From positions 1-25,258 of the forward strand of contig DETU01000079.1 of NCBI GenBank assembly GCA_002362175.1: a DNA stretch of 25,258 nt, given 5' to 3'. Source of the stretch: Ruminococcus sp. UBA3280. Its GTDB lineage: Bacteria > Bacillota > Clostridia > Oscillospirales > Ruminococcaceae. Positions 1 to 7,351 of this stretch are shown here, in pieces. Below the pieces are notes generated by a model. The model worked only from the letters and a program-made list of their open reading frames with translations, did not search any database and was not told where the DNA came from. How positions within the stretch are numbered: the stretch's first letter is position 1; each line of letters starts with the position of its first letter. A program made the translations under genes and the position numbers.

Positions 1-18
1 ATTTATGTAAAGTTTCTG

Positions 19-47
19 TTGATTTATTTTGTGAAATGTGATATAAT
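19..47 (+). promoter_or_regulatory. sigma-A promoter of the mtnN-dockerin unit
   Basis: A -35 element TTGATT (19-24) and a perfect -10 TATAAT (42-47) are separated by 17 bp. A TG dinucleotide one base before the -10 makes it an extended -10. The leader to the mtnN ATG is about 27 nt and carries an AAGGAG ribosome-binding site. Confidence 0.75.
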
Positions 48-80
48 AAAATAAGATTATTATAAAAAGGAGAAGTAAAC

Positions 81-758
81 ATGAATACAATCGCAATAAT
101 AGGTGCTATGCCGTCTGAACTTGCAGATATAAGAAAAATGCTCGGAGGTACGGAAACAAAAAAAATTTCAGGATTTGAGTTTTTTGTGAACGAGTACAAG
201 GGAAAGACTATAATAAATGCCTGCTGTGGTATTGCAAAGGTAAACGCCGCACTCTGCACACAGGTTATGATTGACAATTTCAATCCCGACTGCGTAATAA
301 ATACAGGTATCGCAGGAGGAATGAATACTGATGTAAAAGTCTGTGACATAGTTATTTCCACAGAAGTTCTTCCGCATGACCTTGACCCTCATTTCCTTAA
401 CGACTATCCGCCGTACTGTGCAGTTTTCAAAGCTGACGAAAAGCTTATTGAATCGGCTGAAAAAATCTGCGACGAATTTTCCGTAAACAGTTTCAGGGGC
501 AGAATAGTTTCGGGAGAAGCTTTTATTTCAAGCAATGAAGTCAAGGCTGAAATTCAGAGCAGACTTAATCCGCACGCTGTGGACATGGAAAGTGCCGCTG
601 TAGGTCATTGCTGTTACCTTAATGAAAAGCCGTATGTAAGTGTACGCTGTATTTCCGACAACGCTGATGATGACGGTGCTATGTCATTTGACGAATTTGA
701 AAAAATCGCCGCAAAGAGAGTTGCCGAAATCGTTCTCAGAATGACCGAGATTATTTGA
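81..758 (+). CDS. mtnN: 5'-methylthioadenosine/S-adenosylhomocysteine nucleosidase
   Basis: This enzyme hydrolyses the glycosidic bond of methylthioadenosine and S-adenosylhomocysteine in the cytosol, releasing adenine plus methylthioribose or S-ribosylhomocysteine. It serves methionine salvage and the activated methyl cycle. The 225-aa protein has the normal length and fold markers: IGAMPSE at the N-terminus with the conserved Glu13, GIAGG near residue 78, SGEAFISS in the middle, VDMESAAVGHCC, which carries the ribose-binding Met-Glu pair, and the late ISDNAD with the catalytic Asp. The usual SGD of the middle motif reads SGE here, a conservative change. An AAGGAG site sits about 9 nt before the ATG. 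The dockerin gene starts 20 bp after the stop with no terminator between, so the two are probably cotranscribed. Family assignment is firm; substrate preference cannot be read from sequence. Confidence 0.93.
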   Translation: MNTIAIIGAMPSELADIRKMLGGTETKKISGFEFFVNEYKGKTIINACCGIAKVNAALCTQVMIDNFNPDCVINTGIAGGMNTDVKVCDIVISTEVLPHDLDPHFLNDYPPYCAVFKADEKLIESAEKICDEFSVNSFRGRIVSGEAFISSNEVKAEIQSRLNPHAVDMESAAVGHCCYLNEKPYVSVRCISDNADDDGAMSFDEFEKIAAKRVAEIVLRMTEII

Positions 759-778
759 TTTCAGAAAGGGGAATCATT

Positions 779-1696
779 ATGAATAAAATACCTGTTTTTA
801 TGACTGCTGCCGTTCTGGCAATGTCTGCTGTTACACCATTCTGTACAAGTGCGGAGTCAGCAGAAGATTATGTACCGGTTATGTATTTTTCCGTTGAGGA
901 CAATGATAAAATATCCATTCTTCCGAACGGAACTGTATACATAAACACAAATGATTTAACAGAAGAAAATAAAATCCGTGTTAATGTTTACATACGTGAT
1001 GACTCAAAAAGCTGTTGGACTGTTGCTCCAAAAGTCAAAAGTTTGGATATGTGCATAAAATTGAATGAAGAAGCGATTGACCCTGCCGAAGTCGGTGAAA
1101 ATTCTCCGTATGATTCTTCCGAATACGGTTTTTACAATACCATTGACGAGGAATACAATGTACTGAATATGTCATTTACTGCACCTATGTCAGATATGTT
1201 GTCAGGAAATATCAAACGTTTGCCACTTACAAGTGATGCAACGGACGATTATCCGCTTGTATATTTCAATGCTTCAGTTGCTTCTGATGTTTCTTCGGGA
1301 AAATACAGAATTTATTTTCTCACAGAATCGGAAGATTATGATGACCAGCGTACTACACAAGTATCTCTTTTAGATGATGAAGGAAATTCCGTAACTATAA
1401 CACCGGAAGTAAATGAACAGAAGATTGTGGTTTCCGACCGTATGCTTGGTGATGTCAACAACGATGGTCTTATTGACACAGTTGATGCAACTGCCGTACT
1501 TATGGAGTATGCAAGACTTTCAGCAGAGAAAGAGCCGAGTTTTGAAACAGGACAGGCTGTTTCCGCAGATGTAAACGACGATAATCTTGTTGACACGGTA
1601 GACGCAGCCGCTATTCTCGGTTATTATGCTTATCTTTCATCAGACAAAGAATACATAGAATTTACAGAATACCTTGCTTCTTATTCCGCACAATAA
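779..1696 (+). CDS. Secreted dockerin-containing protein, possible cohesin-like N-terminal module
   Basis: The chosen start is the ATG at 779, 7-8 nt after an AAAGGGG ribosome-binding site. The longer frame from 755 overlaps mtnN and lacks a site. The 305-aa product opens with a signal peptide (basic MNK, hydrophobic core to about residue 22, likely cleavage after TSA-ES). Residues 25-215 are a beta-rich module of unknown family. Its segment SSGKYRIYF resembles the penultimate strand of cohesin/carbohydrate-binding sandwiches, a weak similarity only. Residues about 220-290 are a dockerin: two calcium loops, DVNNDGLIDTVD and DVNDDNLVDTVD, each followed by a helix (ATAVLMEYA, AAAILGYYA). Loop 2 has Asn where Gly is usual. 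Dockerins bind cohesins, so the protein probably attaches to a cellulosome-like scaffold. No catalytic motif of a glycosidase is visible. A strong terminator follows. Confidence 0.85.
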   Translation: MNKIPVFMTAAVLAMSAVTPFCTSAESAEDYVPVMYFSVEDNDKISILPNGTVYINTNDLTEENKIRVNVYIRDDSKSCWTVAPKVKSLDMCIKLNEEAIDPAEVGENSPYDSSEYGFYNTIDEEYNVLNMSFTAPMSDMLSGNIKRLPLTSDATDDYPLVYFNASVASDVSSGKYRIYFLTESEDYDDQRTTQVSLLDDEGNSVTITPEVNEQKIVVSDRMLGDVNNDGLIDTVDATAVLMEYARLSAEKEPSFETGQAVSADVNDDNLVDTVDAAAILGYYAYLSSDKEYIEFTEYLASYSAQ

Positions 1697-1708
1697 CAAA
1701 TATATCTT

Positions 1709-1738
1709 ACGACTGTCTTTAAAAGACAGTCGTTTTTT
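1709..1738 (+). terminator. Rho-independent terminator after the dockerin gene
   Basis: A perfect 11-bp stem (arms 1709-1719 and 1723-1733) closes a 3-nt loop and is followed by a run of six T. It ends the mtnN-dockerin transcript and insulates the ABC operon. Confidence 0.93.
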
Positions 1739-1761
1739 ATTGTGACATATTTGTTATTTTC

Positions 1762-1795
1762 AAGTCACTGCCATGTCATATTAAAGAATTATAAT
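1762..1795 (+). promoter_or_regulatory. ABC operon promoter with an overlapping direct repeat
   Basis: The -10 is a perfect TATAAT (1790-1795). The -35 is poor: the best match is CTGCCA (1768-1773) at 16 bp spacing. Overlapping it are two direct half-sites, AAGTCA (1762-1767) and ATGTCA (1773-1778), repeated every 11 bp. This is the spacing used by PhoB/OmpR-type regulators that activate promoters with weak -35 elements. The -10 is clear; the activator site is inference. Confidence 0.55.
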
Positions 1796-1824
1796 ATATT
1801 CATAATATAGAAAGAGGTGTGATT

Positions 1825-2508
1825 ATGGAAATATTAAGGGTAGAAAATCTATGCAAGGTATACGGAAAAGGTGAAAATGAAGTCCATGCATTGAATGATG
1901 TTTCTTTTTCCGTGAAACAGGGTGAATTTATGGCGATTATAGGACCGTCGGGTTCAGGAAAGTCAACACTCCTGCATATTCTCGGAGGGGTTGACAAGCC
2001 AACAAGCGGTAAAGTCTACATGGACGGCAATGACATCTATGCACAGAGTGATGAAAAACTTGCGGTTTTCAGACGGCGGCAGGTAGGACTTGTATATCAG
2101 TTCTACAATCTTATCCCTGTTCTTAACGTTACGGAAAATATAACGCTTCCCGTACTTATGGACGGCAGGGAAGTGAATCAGGAACGTTTACAGGAACTTC
2201 TTGAAATATTCAAGCTTAAAGGACGTGAAAATCATCTGCCTAATCAGCTTTCGGGCGGACAGCAACAGCGTGTTTCAATAGGTCGTGCTTTGATGAATGC
2301 TCCTGCGGTAATGCTTGCCGACGAACCGACAGGAAATCTTGACAGCAAAAACAGTCAGGAAATAATAAACCTGCTCAAACTCTCAAATCAGAAATACAAT
2401 CAGACACTTATAATTATTACTCATGACGAAAATATAGCCTTACAGGCTGACCGTGTACTTGCTATTGAGGATGGTAGAATTATACGTGATGAGGTGATTC
2501 GCAGATGA
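1825..2508 (+). CDS. ABC transporter ATP-binding protein (MacB/LolD type)
   Basis: This is the ATPase of a peptide- or lipid-type exporter and pairs with the FtsX-type permease that follows. The 227-aa protein has Walker A GPSGSGKST (about residue 40), Q-loop VYQF, signature LSGGQQQR, Walker B VMLADEPTGNLD with its catalytic Glu, and switch His in ITHD. The FRRRQVGLVYQFYNLIP segment and the length are typical of the MacB/LolD/SalX branch. The ATG at 1825 is chosen because AAAGAGG lies 7 nt upstream; a GTG at 1819 lies only 1 nt after that site. The stop overlaps the permease start (ATGA), so translation is coupled. Similar pairs export antimicrobial peptides or bacteriocins, or act on the envelope. 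The substrate is unknown. Confidence 0.93.
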   Translation: MEILRVENLCKVYGKGENEVHALNDVSFSVKQGEFMAIIGPSGSGKSTLLHILGGVDKPTSGKVYMDGNDIYAQSDEKLAVFRRRQVGLVYQFYNLIPVLNVTENITLPVLMDGREVNQERLQELLEIFKLKGRENHLPNQLSGGQQQRVSIGRALMNAPAVMLADEPTGNLDSKNSQEIINLLKLSNQKYNQTLIIITHDENIALQADRVLAIEDGRIIRDEVIRR

Positions 2509-5207
2509 ATATATTCAGCAGGGTTACTTCACAGTCACTCAAGAAAAACAAAACCCGTACTATAGTTACAATAATAGGGATAATTCTTTCAACTGCCCTT
2601 TTATGTGCGGTAACAATTTCCGTTTCAAGCTTTATAGATTACGCTGTCCGTTATTTCATAAAAACTGACGGAAGCTGGCACGGACAAGCAACAGAACTTG
2701 ATTATGAGAATTTCAGTAAAATAAAAAATTCATACAAAGTTTCTGACTATATTGCCATGAAAGAAATAGGATATGCAGAAACGGAAAGTGAAAATCATTA
2801 TAAGCCTTATCTTTATATTGTATCGGCGGAAGGGAATCCCGATGACAATATTATACCAATAAATATAATTCAGGGGGAATATCCCGATTCTGAGGACGAG
2901 ATACTTATTCCCGACCATCTTAAAAAAAACGGCGGGGTTATATATAATATCGGTGACAAAATAGAGCTTGAAATAGGTGACAGAATGGTTGACGGTCATA
3001 AACTTCATCAGCATAATCCCATATATCAGGAAATATATGACAATGGAAATTATTCTGAAGAATTTTCAGAAGAGGAATTTGTACCACGGGAAATACGTAC
3101 CTATACTGTATGCGGATTCTATGAAAGACCGACATTTGAGGAATATTCCGCACCCGGATATACGACGATTGTACTTGATGAAAGTTACAGCAATGATACA
3201 GTCTATGATACTTTCTTCACAATGAAGAATCCAAAGGATATATATGATTTCATGGAAGAAAATCAGCTGAACGGTTCAACAAACTATGAATTGCTTATGC
3301 TTTACGGTGTATCGGGATATGACAGTTTTTATAAATTATTATACAATATGGCATCTATACTTATTTTACTGATAATGTTCGGTTCTGTGTCTCTGATATA
3401 CAATGCCTTTTCAATATCCGTTTCAGAAAGGACAAAACAGTTCGGACTTCTTTCTTCAATCGGTGCGACAAAGAAACAGTTACGCAGAATGGTATTTTGT
3501 GAGGCATTTACGGTAAGTGTAATAGGTATACCGTCGGGAATCATTGTCGGTATTGCGGGAATAGGAATAACACTTGCCGTTATCGGAAATAAAATCAGCA
3601 GTGTTATAGGATTTGATATGCCCATGAAAATGTGTGTTTCACCGCTTGCAGTTATCACAGCTTGTGCCGTTTCTGTTATCACGGTACTGTTTTCCGCATG
3701 GATTCCGTCAATAAGAGCCACACGCATAACAGCAGTTGAAGCAATACGTCAGAACAAGGACATAAAATCAAAGAACAAGCCTATTAAAACTCCGAAAATA
3801 ATATATAAAGTTTTCGGACTGTCGGGAATGTTGGCACAGAAATACTTCAAAAGAAGCAGGAAAAAGTACCGTTCAACTATAATGAGTCTTTTCATGAGTA
3901 TAGTACTTTTTATATCGGCTTCGGCATTTTGTGAATATATAATCAGTTCAATAAATACGCCTTTGGGAATTTCGGAAGATGCTGACCTGTATTATTATTA
4001 CGGTAATAATTATTCATATGAAAACGCTGACGAAAACCGTGATAAACTTCTTGATATATTCAGCTCTGATGAAAATATTACAGCAGTATCATATACGAAA
4101 ACATTCAGCACGGGGGGAGAGGTTTCAAAATCTTATCTTACTCAGAAAGCAATAGAATCATACAAAACTGAAAACTCAGATGATTCTATTTTCGAAGCGT
4201 TTGCAGATATATTATTTTTGGACGATAACTCTTTCCGTGAATTTCTCAAAGAAAACGGTCTTGATGAAGAAAAGTTCATGAACCCTGAAAATCCTCTTGC
4301 GGTAGCCATTGACGGAAATACAACTTTTGATTATGATGAACAGAGGTACGTAAAAAATTACATTCTTAATTCTGATGAATGTGAATTTACAGGTTACAAG
4401 AATATTGATATTGACGGTTATTATTTTGATGGTTATCTTGATAATTCTGACGGTCAGATGTTTGTCTACCGCAACAGTGAAGATACACAAGATGTAAAAC
4501 TTCTCACACGAGAAGAAGCAATAGAAAAGTCGTGTACCATAAAATCAGGTAAGACAATTACCGAAATACCATACTGGTGGGTTTACAGAGGGACACATTT
4601 TTCTTTTGTTTATCCTTACAGCATGATTGAAAATGTTGTCAACGAAAGTCTTGACGGATATTCTTTAATTTACTACATGACTTCCGACGACCACAGCAGA
4701 TCGTATGAAAATATCAGCGAAAAACTTGATGACAATTCATTCCCTTTAATAAATCTCAAGGACCTTTCGGCAGAAAATGAAAAGGAACATAATATAGTTA
4801 CTGTTATACGGGTTTTCGCTTACGGATTTATAATACTGATTTCACTTATTGCCGGCGCTAATGTATTCAATACCATTTCAACAAATATAAATCTCAGACG
4901 GCGTGATTTTGCTATGCTTAAATCAATCGGCATGACTGAAAAGGAACTACGCAGAATGATGAATTATGAATGTATTATGTATGGTACAAAATCACTTATA
5001 TACGGACTTCCCGTATCGGCAGGAATTACGTTTTTAATATATAAGTCAATGGACATAGGAATTGAAAGTAATTTCTTTATGCCGTGGAAAGCCGTAGCAA
5101 TAGCGGTACTTAGTGTGTTTGCGGTGGTATTTGCAACCATGCTATACTCAATGAGCAAGATAAAATCAGACAATCTTATTGAAACCCTTAAAAACGAAAA
5201 CATATAA
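2505..5207 (+). CDS. FtsX-type ABC permease, 900 aa, with two large extracellular domains
   Basis: This is the membrane component for the preceding ATPase. Visible layout: a membrane helix at about 18-45, a large extracellular domain at about 50-275, three helices at about 277-305, 330-358 and 378-400, a cytoplasmic linker, a helix at about 457-478, a second extracellular domain at about 480-760, and three helices at about 764-795, 822-845 and 860-885. Each FtsX core carries the cytoplasmic pattern after its first helix (TKQFGLLSSIGATKKQLRRM; RRRDFAMLKSIGMTEKELRRM), so the protein is a tandem duplication of the four-helix FtsX unit. That gives eight helices, unlike BceB-type permeases, which have ten and one large external domain. 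Both external domains are rich in Asp, Glu, Tyr and Asn. GAGGTGAT gives a good ribosome-binding site inside the ATPase gene. Confidence 0.9.
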   Translation: MNIFSRVTSQSLKKNKTRTIVTIIGIILSTALLCAVTISVSSFIDYAVRYFIKTDGSWHGQATELDYENFSKIKNSYKVSDYIAMKEIGYAETESENHYKPYLYIVSAEGNPDDNIIPINIIQGEYPDSEDEILIPDHLKKNGGVIYNIGDKIELEIGDRMVDGHKLHQHNPIYQEIYDNGNYSEEFSEEEFVPREIRTYTVCGFYERPTFEEYSAPGYTTIVLDESYSNDTVYDTFFTMKNPKDIYDFMEENQLNGSTNYELLMLYGVSGYDSFYKLLYNMASILILLIMFGSVSLIYNAFSISVSERTKQFGLLSSIGATKKQLRRMVFCEAFTVSVIGIPSGIIVGIAGIGITLAVIGNKISSVIGFDMPMKMCVSPLAVITACAVSVITVLFSAWIPSIRATRITAVEAIRQNKDIKSKNKPIKTPKIIYKVFGLSGMLAQKYFKRSRKKYRSTIMSLFMSIVLFISASAFCEYIISSINTPLGISEDADLYYYYGNNYSYENADENRDKLLDIFSSDENITAVSYTKTFSTGGEVSKSYLTQKAIESYKTENSDDSIFEAFADILFLDDNSFREFLKENGLDEEKFMNPENPLAVAIDGNTTFDYDEQRYVKNYILNSDECEFTGYKNIDIDGYYFDGYLDNSDGQMFVYRNSEDTQDVKLLTREEAIEKSCTIKSGKTITEIPYWWVYRGTHFSFVYPYSMIENVVNESLDGYSLIYYMTSDDHSRSYENISEKLDDNSFPLINLKDLSAENEKEHNIVTVIRVFAYGFIILISLIAGANVFNTISTNINLRRRDFAMLKSIGMTEKELRRMMNYECIMYGTKSLIYGLPVSAGITFLIYKSMDIGIESNFFMPWKAVAIAVLSVFAVVFATMLYSMSKIKSDNLIETLKNENI

Positions 5208-5209
5208 AA

Positions 5210-5248
5210 AAATTCCCTCCTGAATTATTTTTCGGGAGGAAATTTTTT
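5210..5248. terminator. Bidirectional terminator between the ABC operon and the protease-TCS operon
   Basis: A 15-bp stem (5210-5224 with 5231-5245) has one mismatch and one wobble pair, a 6-nt loop, and T runs in both directions. It serves the ABC operon on plus and the broken small gene on minus. Confidence 0.9.
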
Positions 5249-5256
5249 ATTAACTT

Positions 5257-5650
5257 TCATGTAAGCCAGAAACTTAATGCATTTTTATAATCTTCTGCAC
5301 TGTATTCTTTAATCTTAATCCATGCAACCTGAAACTTTATATATTCCCAAGATTTGTTAAGCAGACGAAAACTATATCCGTTCTTTTCGGGAAGTACTTC
5401 AACAATGTATGATGTGAATTTTGATTCGTCGTATTTATCAGGAATTGTTATTTTATTAAAATCGTTTATCTTTGAGTAATTAAATATCTGTGATGTTTTT
5501 TCGTCATCATTAGGGTCATAAGCTCCTATTCCGACAGCCCAGTTTTTTACTACTGAACAATAACAAACCGTATGCTCATCAGAATCCTCAAACTTCCAAT
5601 TTTCCGACAGGTGTTATAAGTTCTTCTATATCACGGAAAATATATTCCAT
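5257..5650 (-). pseudogene. Small frameshifted gene of unknown function, fourth gene of the protease-TCS operon
   Basis: On the minus strand an ATG at 5650, with an AAAGGAG site 8-10 nt upstream, begins MEYIFRDIEELITPV and stops after 20 codons (TGA at 5588-5590). The +1 frame is open from 5613 down to a TGA at 5257-5259 and reads as a normal protein, for example WKFEDSDEHTVCYCSVV, GIGAYDPNDDE and the C-terminal KEYSAEDYKNALSFWLT. The full span is 394 nt, one more than 131 codons, so removing one base between 5590 and 5614 would restore a protein of about 130 aa. I recognise no family. There is no signal peptide or membrane helix, and the protein is acidic and aromatic-rich. The gene starts 21 bp after the kinase stop. 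It is either a recent pseudogene or a sequencing error. Confidence 0.75.
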
Positions 5651-5671
5651 TATATTTTGCTCCTTTCTGAA

Positions 5672-6673
5672 TTATACGGTAACTTTATAGAATCTTAACG
5701 TAAACACAGCACCATCATTTTTATTTTCAGCTTTTATAGTTCCGTTCTGTCCTGTAATAATCATGCGTGCAAGGGCAAGACCTATTCCGAAACCTTTTTC
5801 ACTTGAATCACTGCCTTTGTAGAATCTTTCAAATATATGGGGAAGGTCTTTTTCGTCGATACCGCCACCGTTGTCCGAAATAACTATTTCCGTATAAACA
5901 GGGTTGTCCGAAGCGTTTATTTCAATATTCTTTCCGGACGGAGTATGCTCCATACAGTTTTTTACAATATTGCCTATTGCCTCGCACGTCCATGATATAT
6001 CACCCGAAAAATTTCCGTCAGCATTTATAACAAGATGCTGTTCACGGAGTTCAATCGGTATACTGAGCGGAATACATGAATGTTTCAGCAGTTCTTCAAG
6101 AGATATATTTTCTTTATTGAATTTAACTGTACCTGTATCAAGACGTGATATTTTAAGAAGAGACGTAATAAGCCAGTCTATCCGTGAAAGGAGTTCACAT
6201 AATTTGTGAGTAATTTCAAATTTTTTTCCATCTGTCAAATCGGGTTCGGAAAGCATGGACACAAGCAGGTTTATTGAAGTTATGGGCGTGCGTATCTGAT
6301 GTGAAATATCTGCTATTGAGTCGGCAAGATATATTTTGTCGTCCTTGAGTTTCTGTTGCTGTTGCCGTAAGCAGTTTACCATTTTATACAGTTCACTTTG
6401 AAGCACGGCAATTTCACCCTCTTCATATTTTTCAAGTGAAATATGGTTGTCACCGTGCAGGATTTTATCTATATCGCTTGAAAGTTCTGCAAATCTTCTG
6501 TATCTTTTTCTTACCGAGACAAGCCATACTGTAATAAGCAGTATGCACATTAAAAACGTTATCAGTCCGCAACGTATATCAATACACGCTGTAAAGATTA
6601 TTCCTGTAAGAGAAATAATAATCTTTATGAAAAACGTCCTTTCTATTTCGGGATTACGTATAAGTTTCATCAT
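5672..6673 (-). CDS. Sensor histidine kinase with two helices and a very short external loop
   Basis: This kinase autophosphorylates and passes phosphate to the regulator encoded just upstream. In 333 aa: two membrane helices (about 14-31 and 36-54) joined by only about five residues, a HAMP-like linker (about 55-110), HisKA with phospho-acceptor His125 in DISHQIRTPIT, and an HATPase domain with N-box NIVKNCMEHT, G1 DNGGGI, F-box HIFERFYKG and G2 GFGIGLALA. With almost no extracellular part it probably senses within the membrane or through a partner, as kinases that work with ABC exporters do. Its start overlaps the regulator stop (ATGA), and a second ATG follows at once. The convergent exporter is an obvious candidate partner, but this is not proven. 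Confidence 0.93.
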   Translation of the reverse strand: MMKLIRNPEIERTFFIKIIISLTGIIFTACIDIRCGLITFLMCILLITVWLVSVRKRYRRFAELSSDIDKILHGDNHISLEKYEEGEIAVLQSELYKMVNCLRQQQQKLKDDKIYLADSIADISHQIRTPITSINLLVSMLSEPDLTDGKKFEITHKLCELLSRIDWLITSLLKISRLDTGTVKFNKENISLEELLKHSCIPLSIPIELREQHLVINADGNFSGDISWTCEAIGNIVKNCMEHTPSGKNIEINASDNPVYTEIVISDNGGGIDEKDLPHIFERFYKGSDSSEKGFGIGLALARMIITGQNGTIKAENKNDGAVFTLRFYKVTV

Positions 6674-7341
6674 AAGTCAAGCCTGTAACCTATTCCACGA
6701 ACTGTTTTTATTATTTCGGGATTCTGAGGGTCTTTTTCTATTTTTTCACGCAGTCGTTTTATATATACCGTAAGTGTATTGTCGTTTACAAATTCACCTG
6801 CAATGTCCCATATAGATTCAAGCAGACGTGTTCTTGAAAGAACTGCATTTTTATTGTTTATGAAAACAAGTAACAACCTATATTCAAGAGCTGAAAGATA
6901 AAGGTCTTTTCCGTTTCTGCTTGCCGTTCCACGAACCGTATCAACAGAAACATCGCCTATCTGAGTTATACCGCCTGTGTTTCCCGTAAGACGCAGAATA
7001 TTTTTTATCCTCGAAACAAGTTCACGGGGACGAAAAGGCTTTGCTATATAGTCGTCAGCACCCAAGTCAAATCCCGTAACCGTGCTGTATTCATCACCTG
7101 ACGCTGTAAGGAAAATAACGGGTATATCATATTCTGATTTTATGGCGGAGCAGGTTGTGAAACCGTTTCCGTCGGCAAGCTGAATGTCAAGAAGTACAAG
7201 GTCAAAACTGTTTTCATGAATTAATTGCAGGGCGGAAGCCTGTCCCTTTGCATTTTTAACGTCAAAGCCCTCATGGTTCAGAAATTCGCTAAGACTTGAT
7301 ATAATTTCCCTGTCGTCCTCAACAAGAAGAATCCTGCTCAT
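6670..7341 (-). CDS. OmpR/PhoB-family response regulator
   Basis: This is the DNA-binding output partner of the adjoining kinase. The 223-aa protein has a receiver domain (1-118) with acidic pocket E8-D9-D10, phospho-acceptor Asp52 in LVLLDIQLADG, switch Thr in FLTA and conserved Lys in AKPF. The C-terminal winged helix (about 128-223) contains the usual LSALEYRLLLVF and TVYIKRLREKIE segments and the terminal VRGIGYRL. A strong AAGGAGG site lies 6 nt before the ATG. The gene starts 10 bp after the protease stop, so it belongs to the protease transcript. OmpR-type regulators bind direct repeats about 11 bp apart; such a repeat lies before the ABC operon at 1762-1778. Confidence 0.95.
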   Translation of the reverse strand: MSRILLVEDDREIISSLSEFLNHEGFDVKNAKGQASALQLIHENSFDLVLLDIQLADGNGFTTCSAIKSEYDIPVIFLTASGDEYSTVTGFDLGADDYIAKPFRPRELVSRIKNILRLTGNTGGITQIGDVSVDTVRGTASRNGKDLYLSALEYRLLLVFINNKNAVLSRTRLLESIWDIAGEFVNDNTLTVYIKRLREKIEKDPQNPEIIKTVRGIGYRLDL

Positions 7342-7351
7342 ATATACCTCC

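Noticed and set aside
2730..3225. Overlapping frames in the permease gene on both strands
   Set aside because: They fall inside a well-supported 900-codon gene, have no ribosome-binding sites and encode low-quality sequence.
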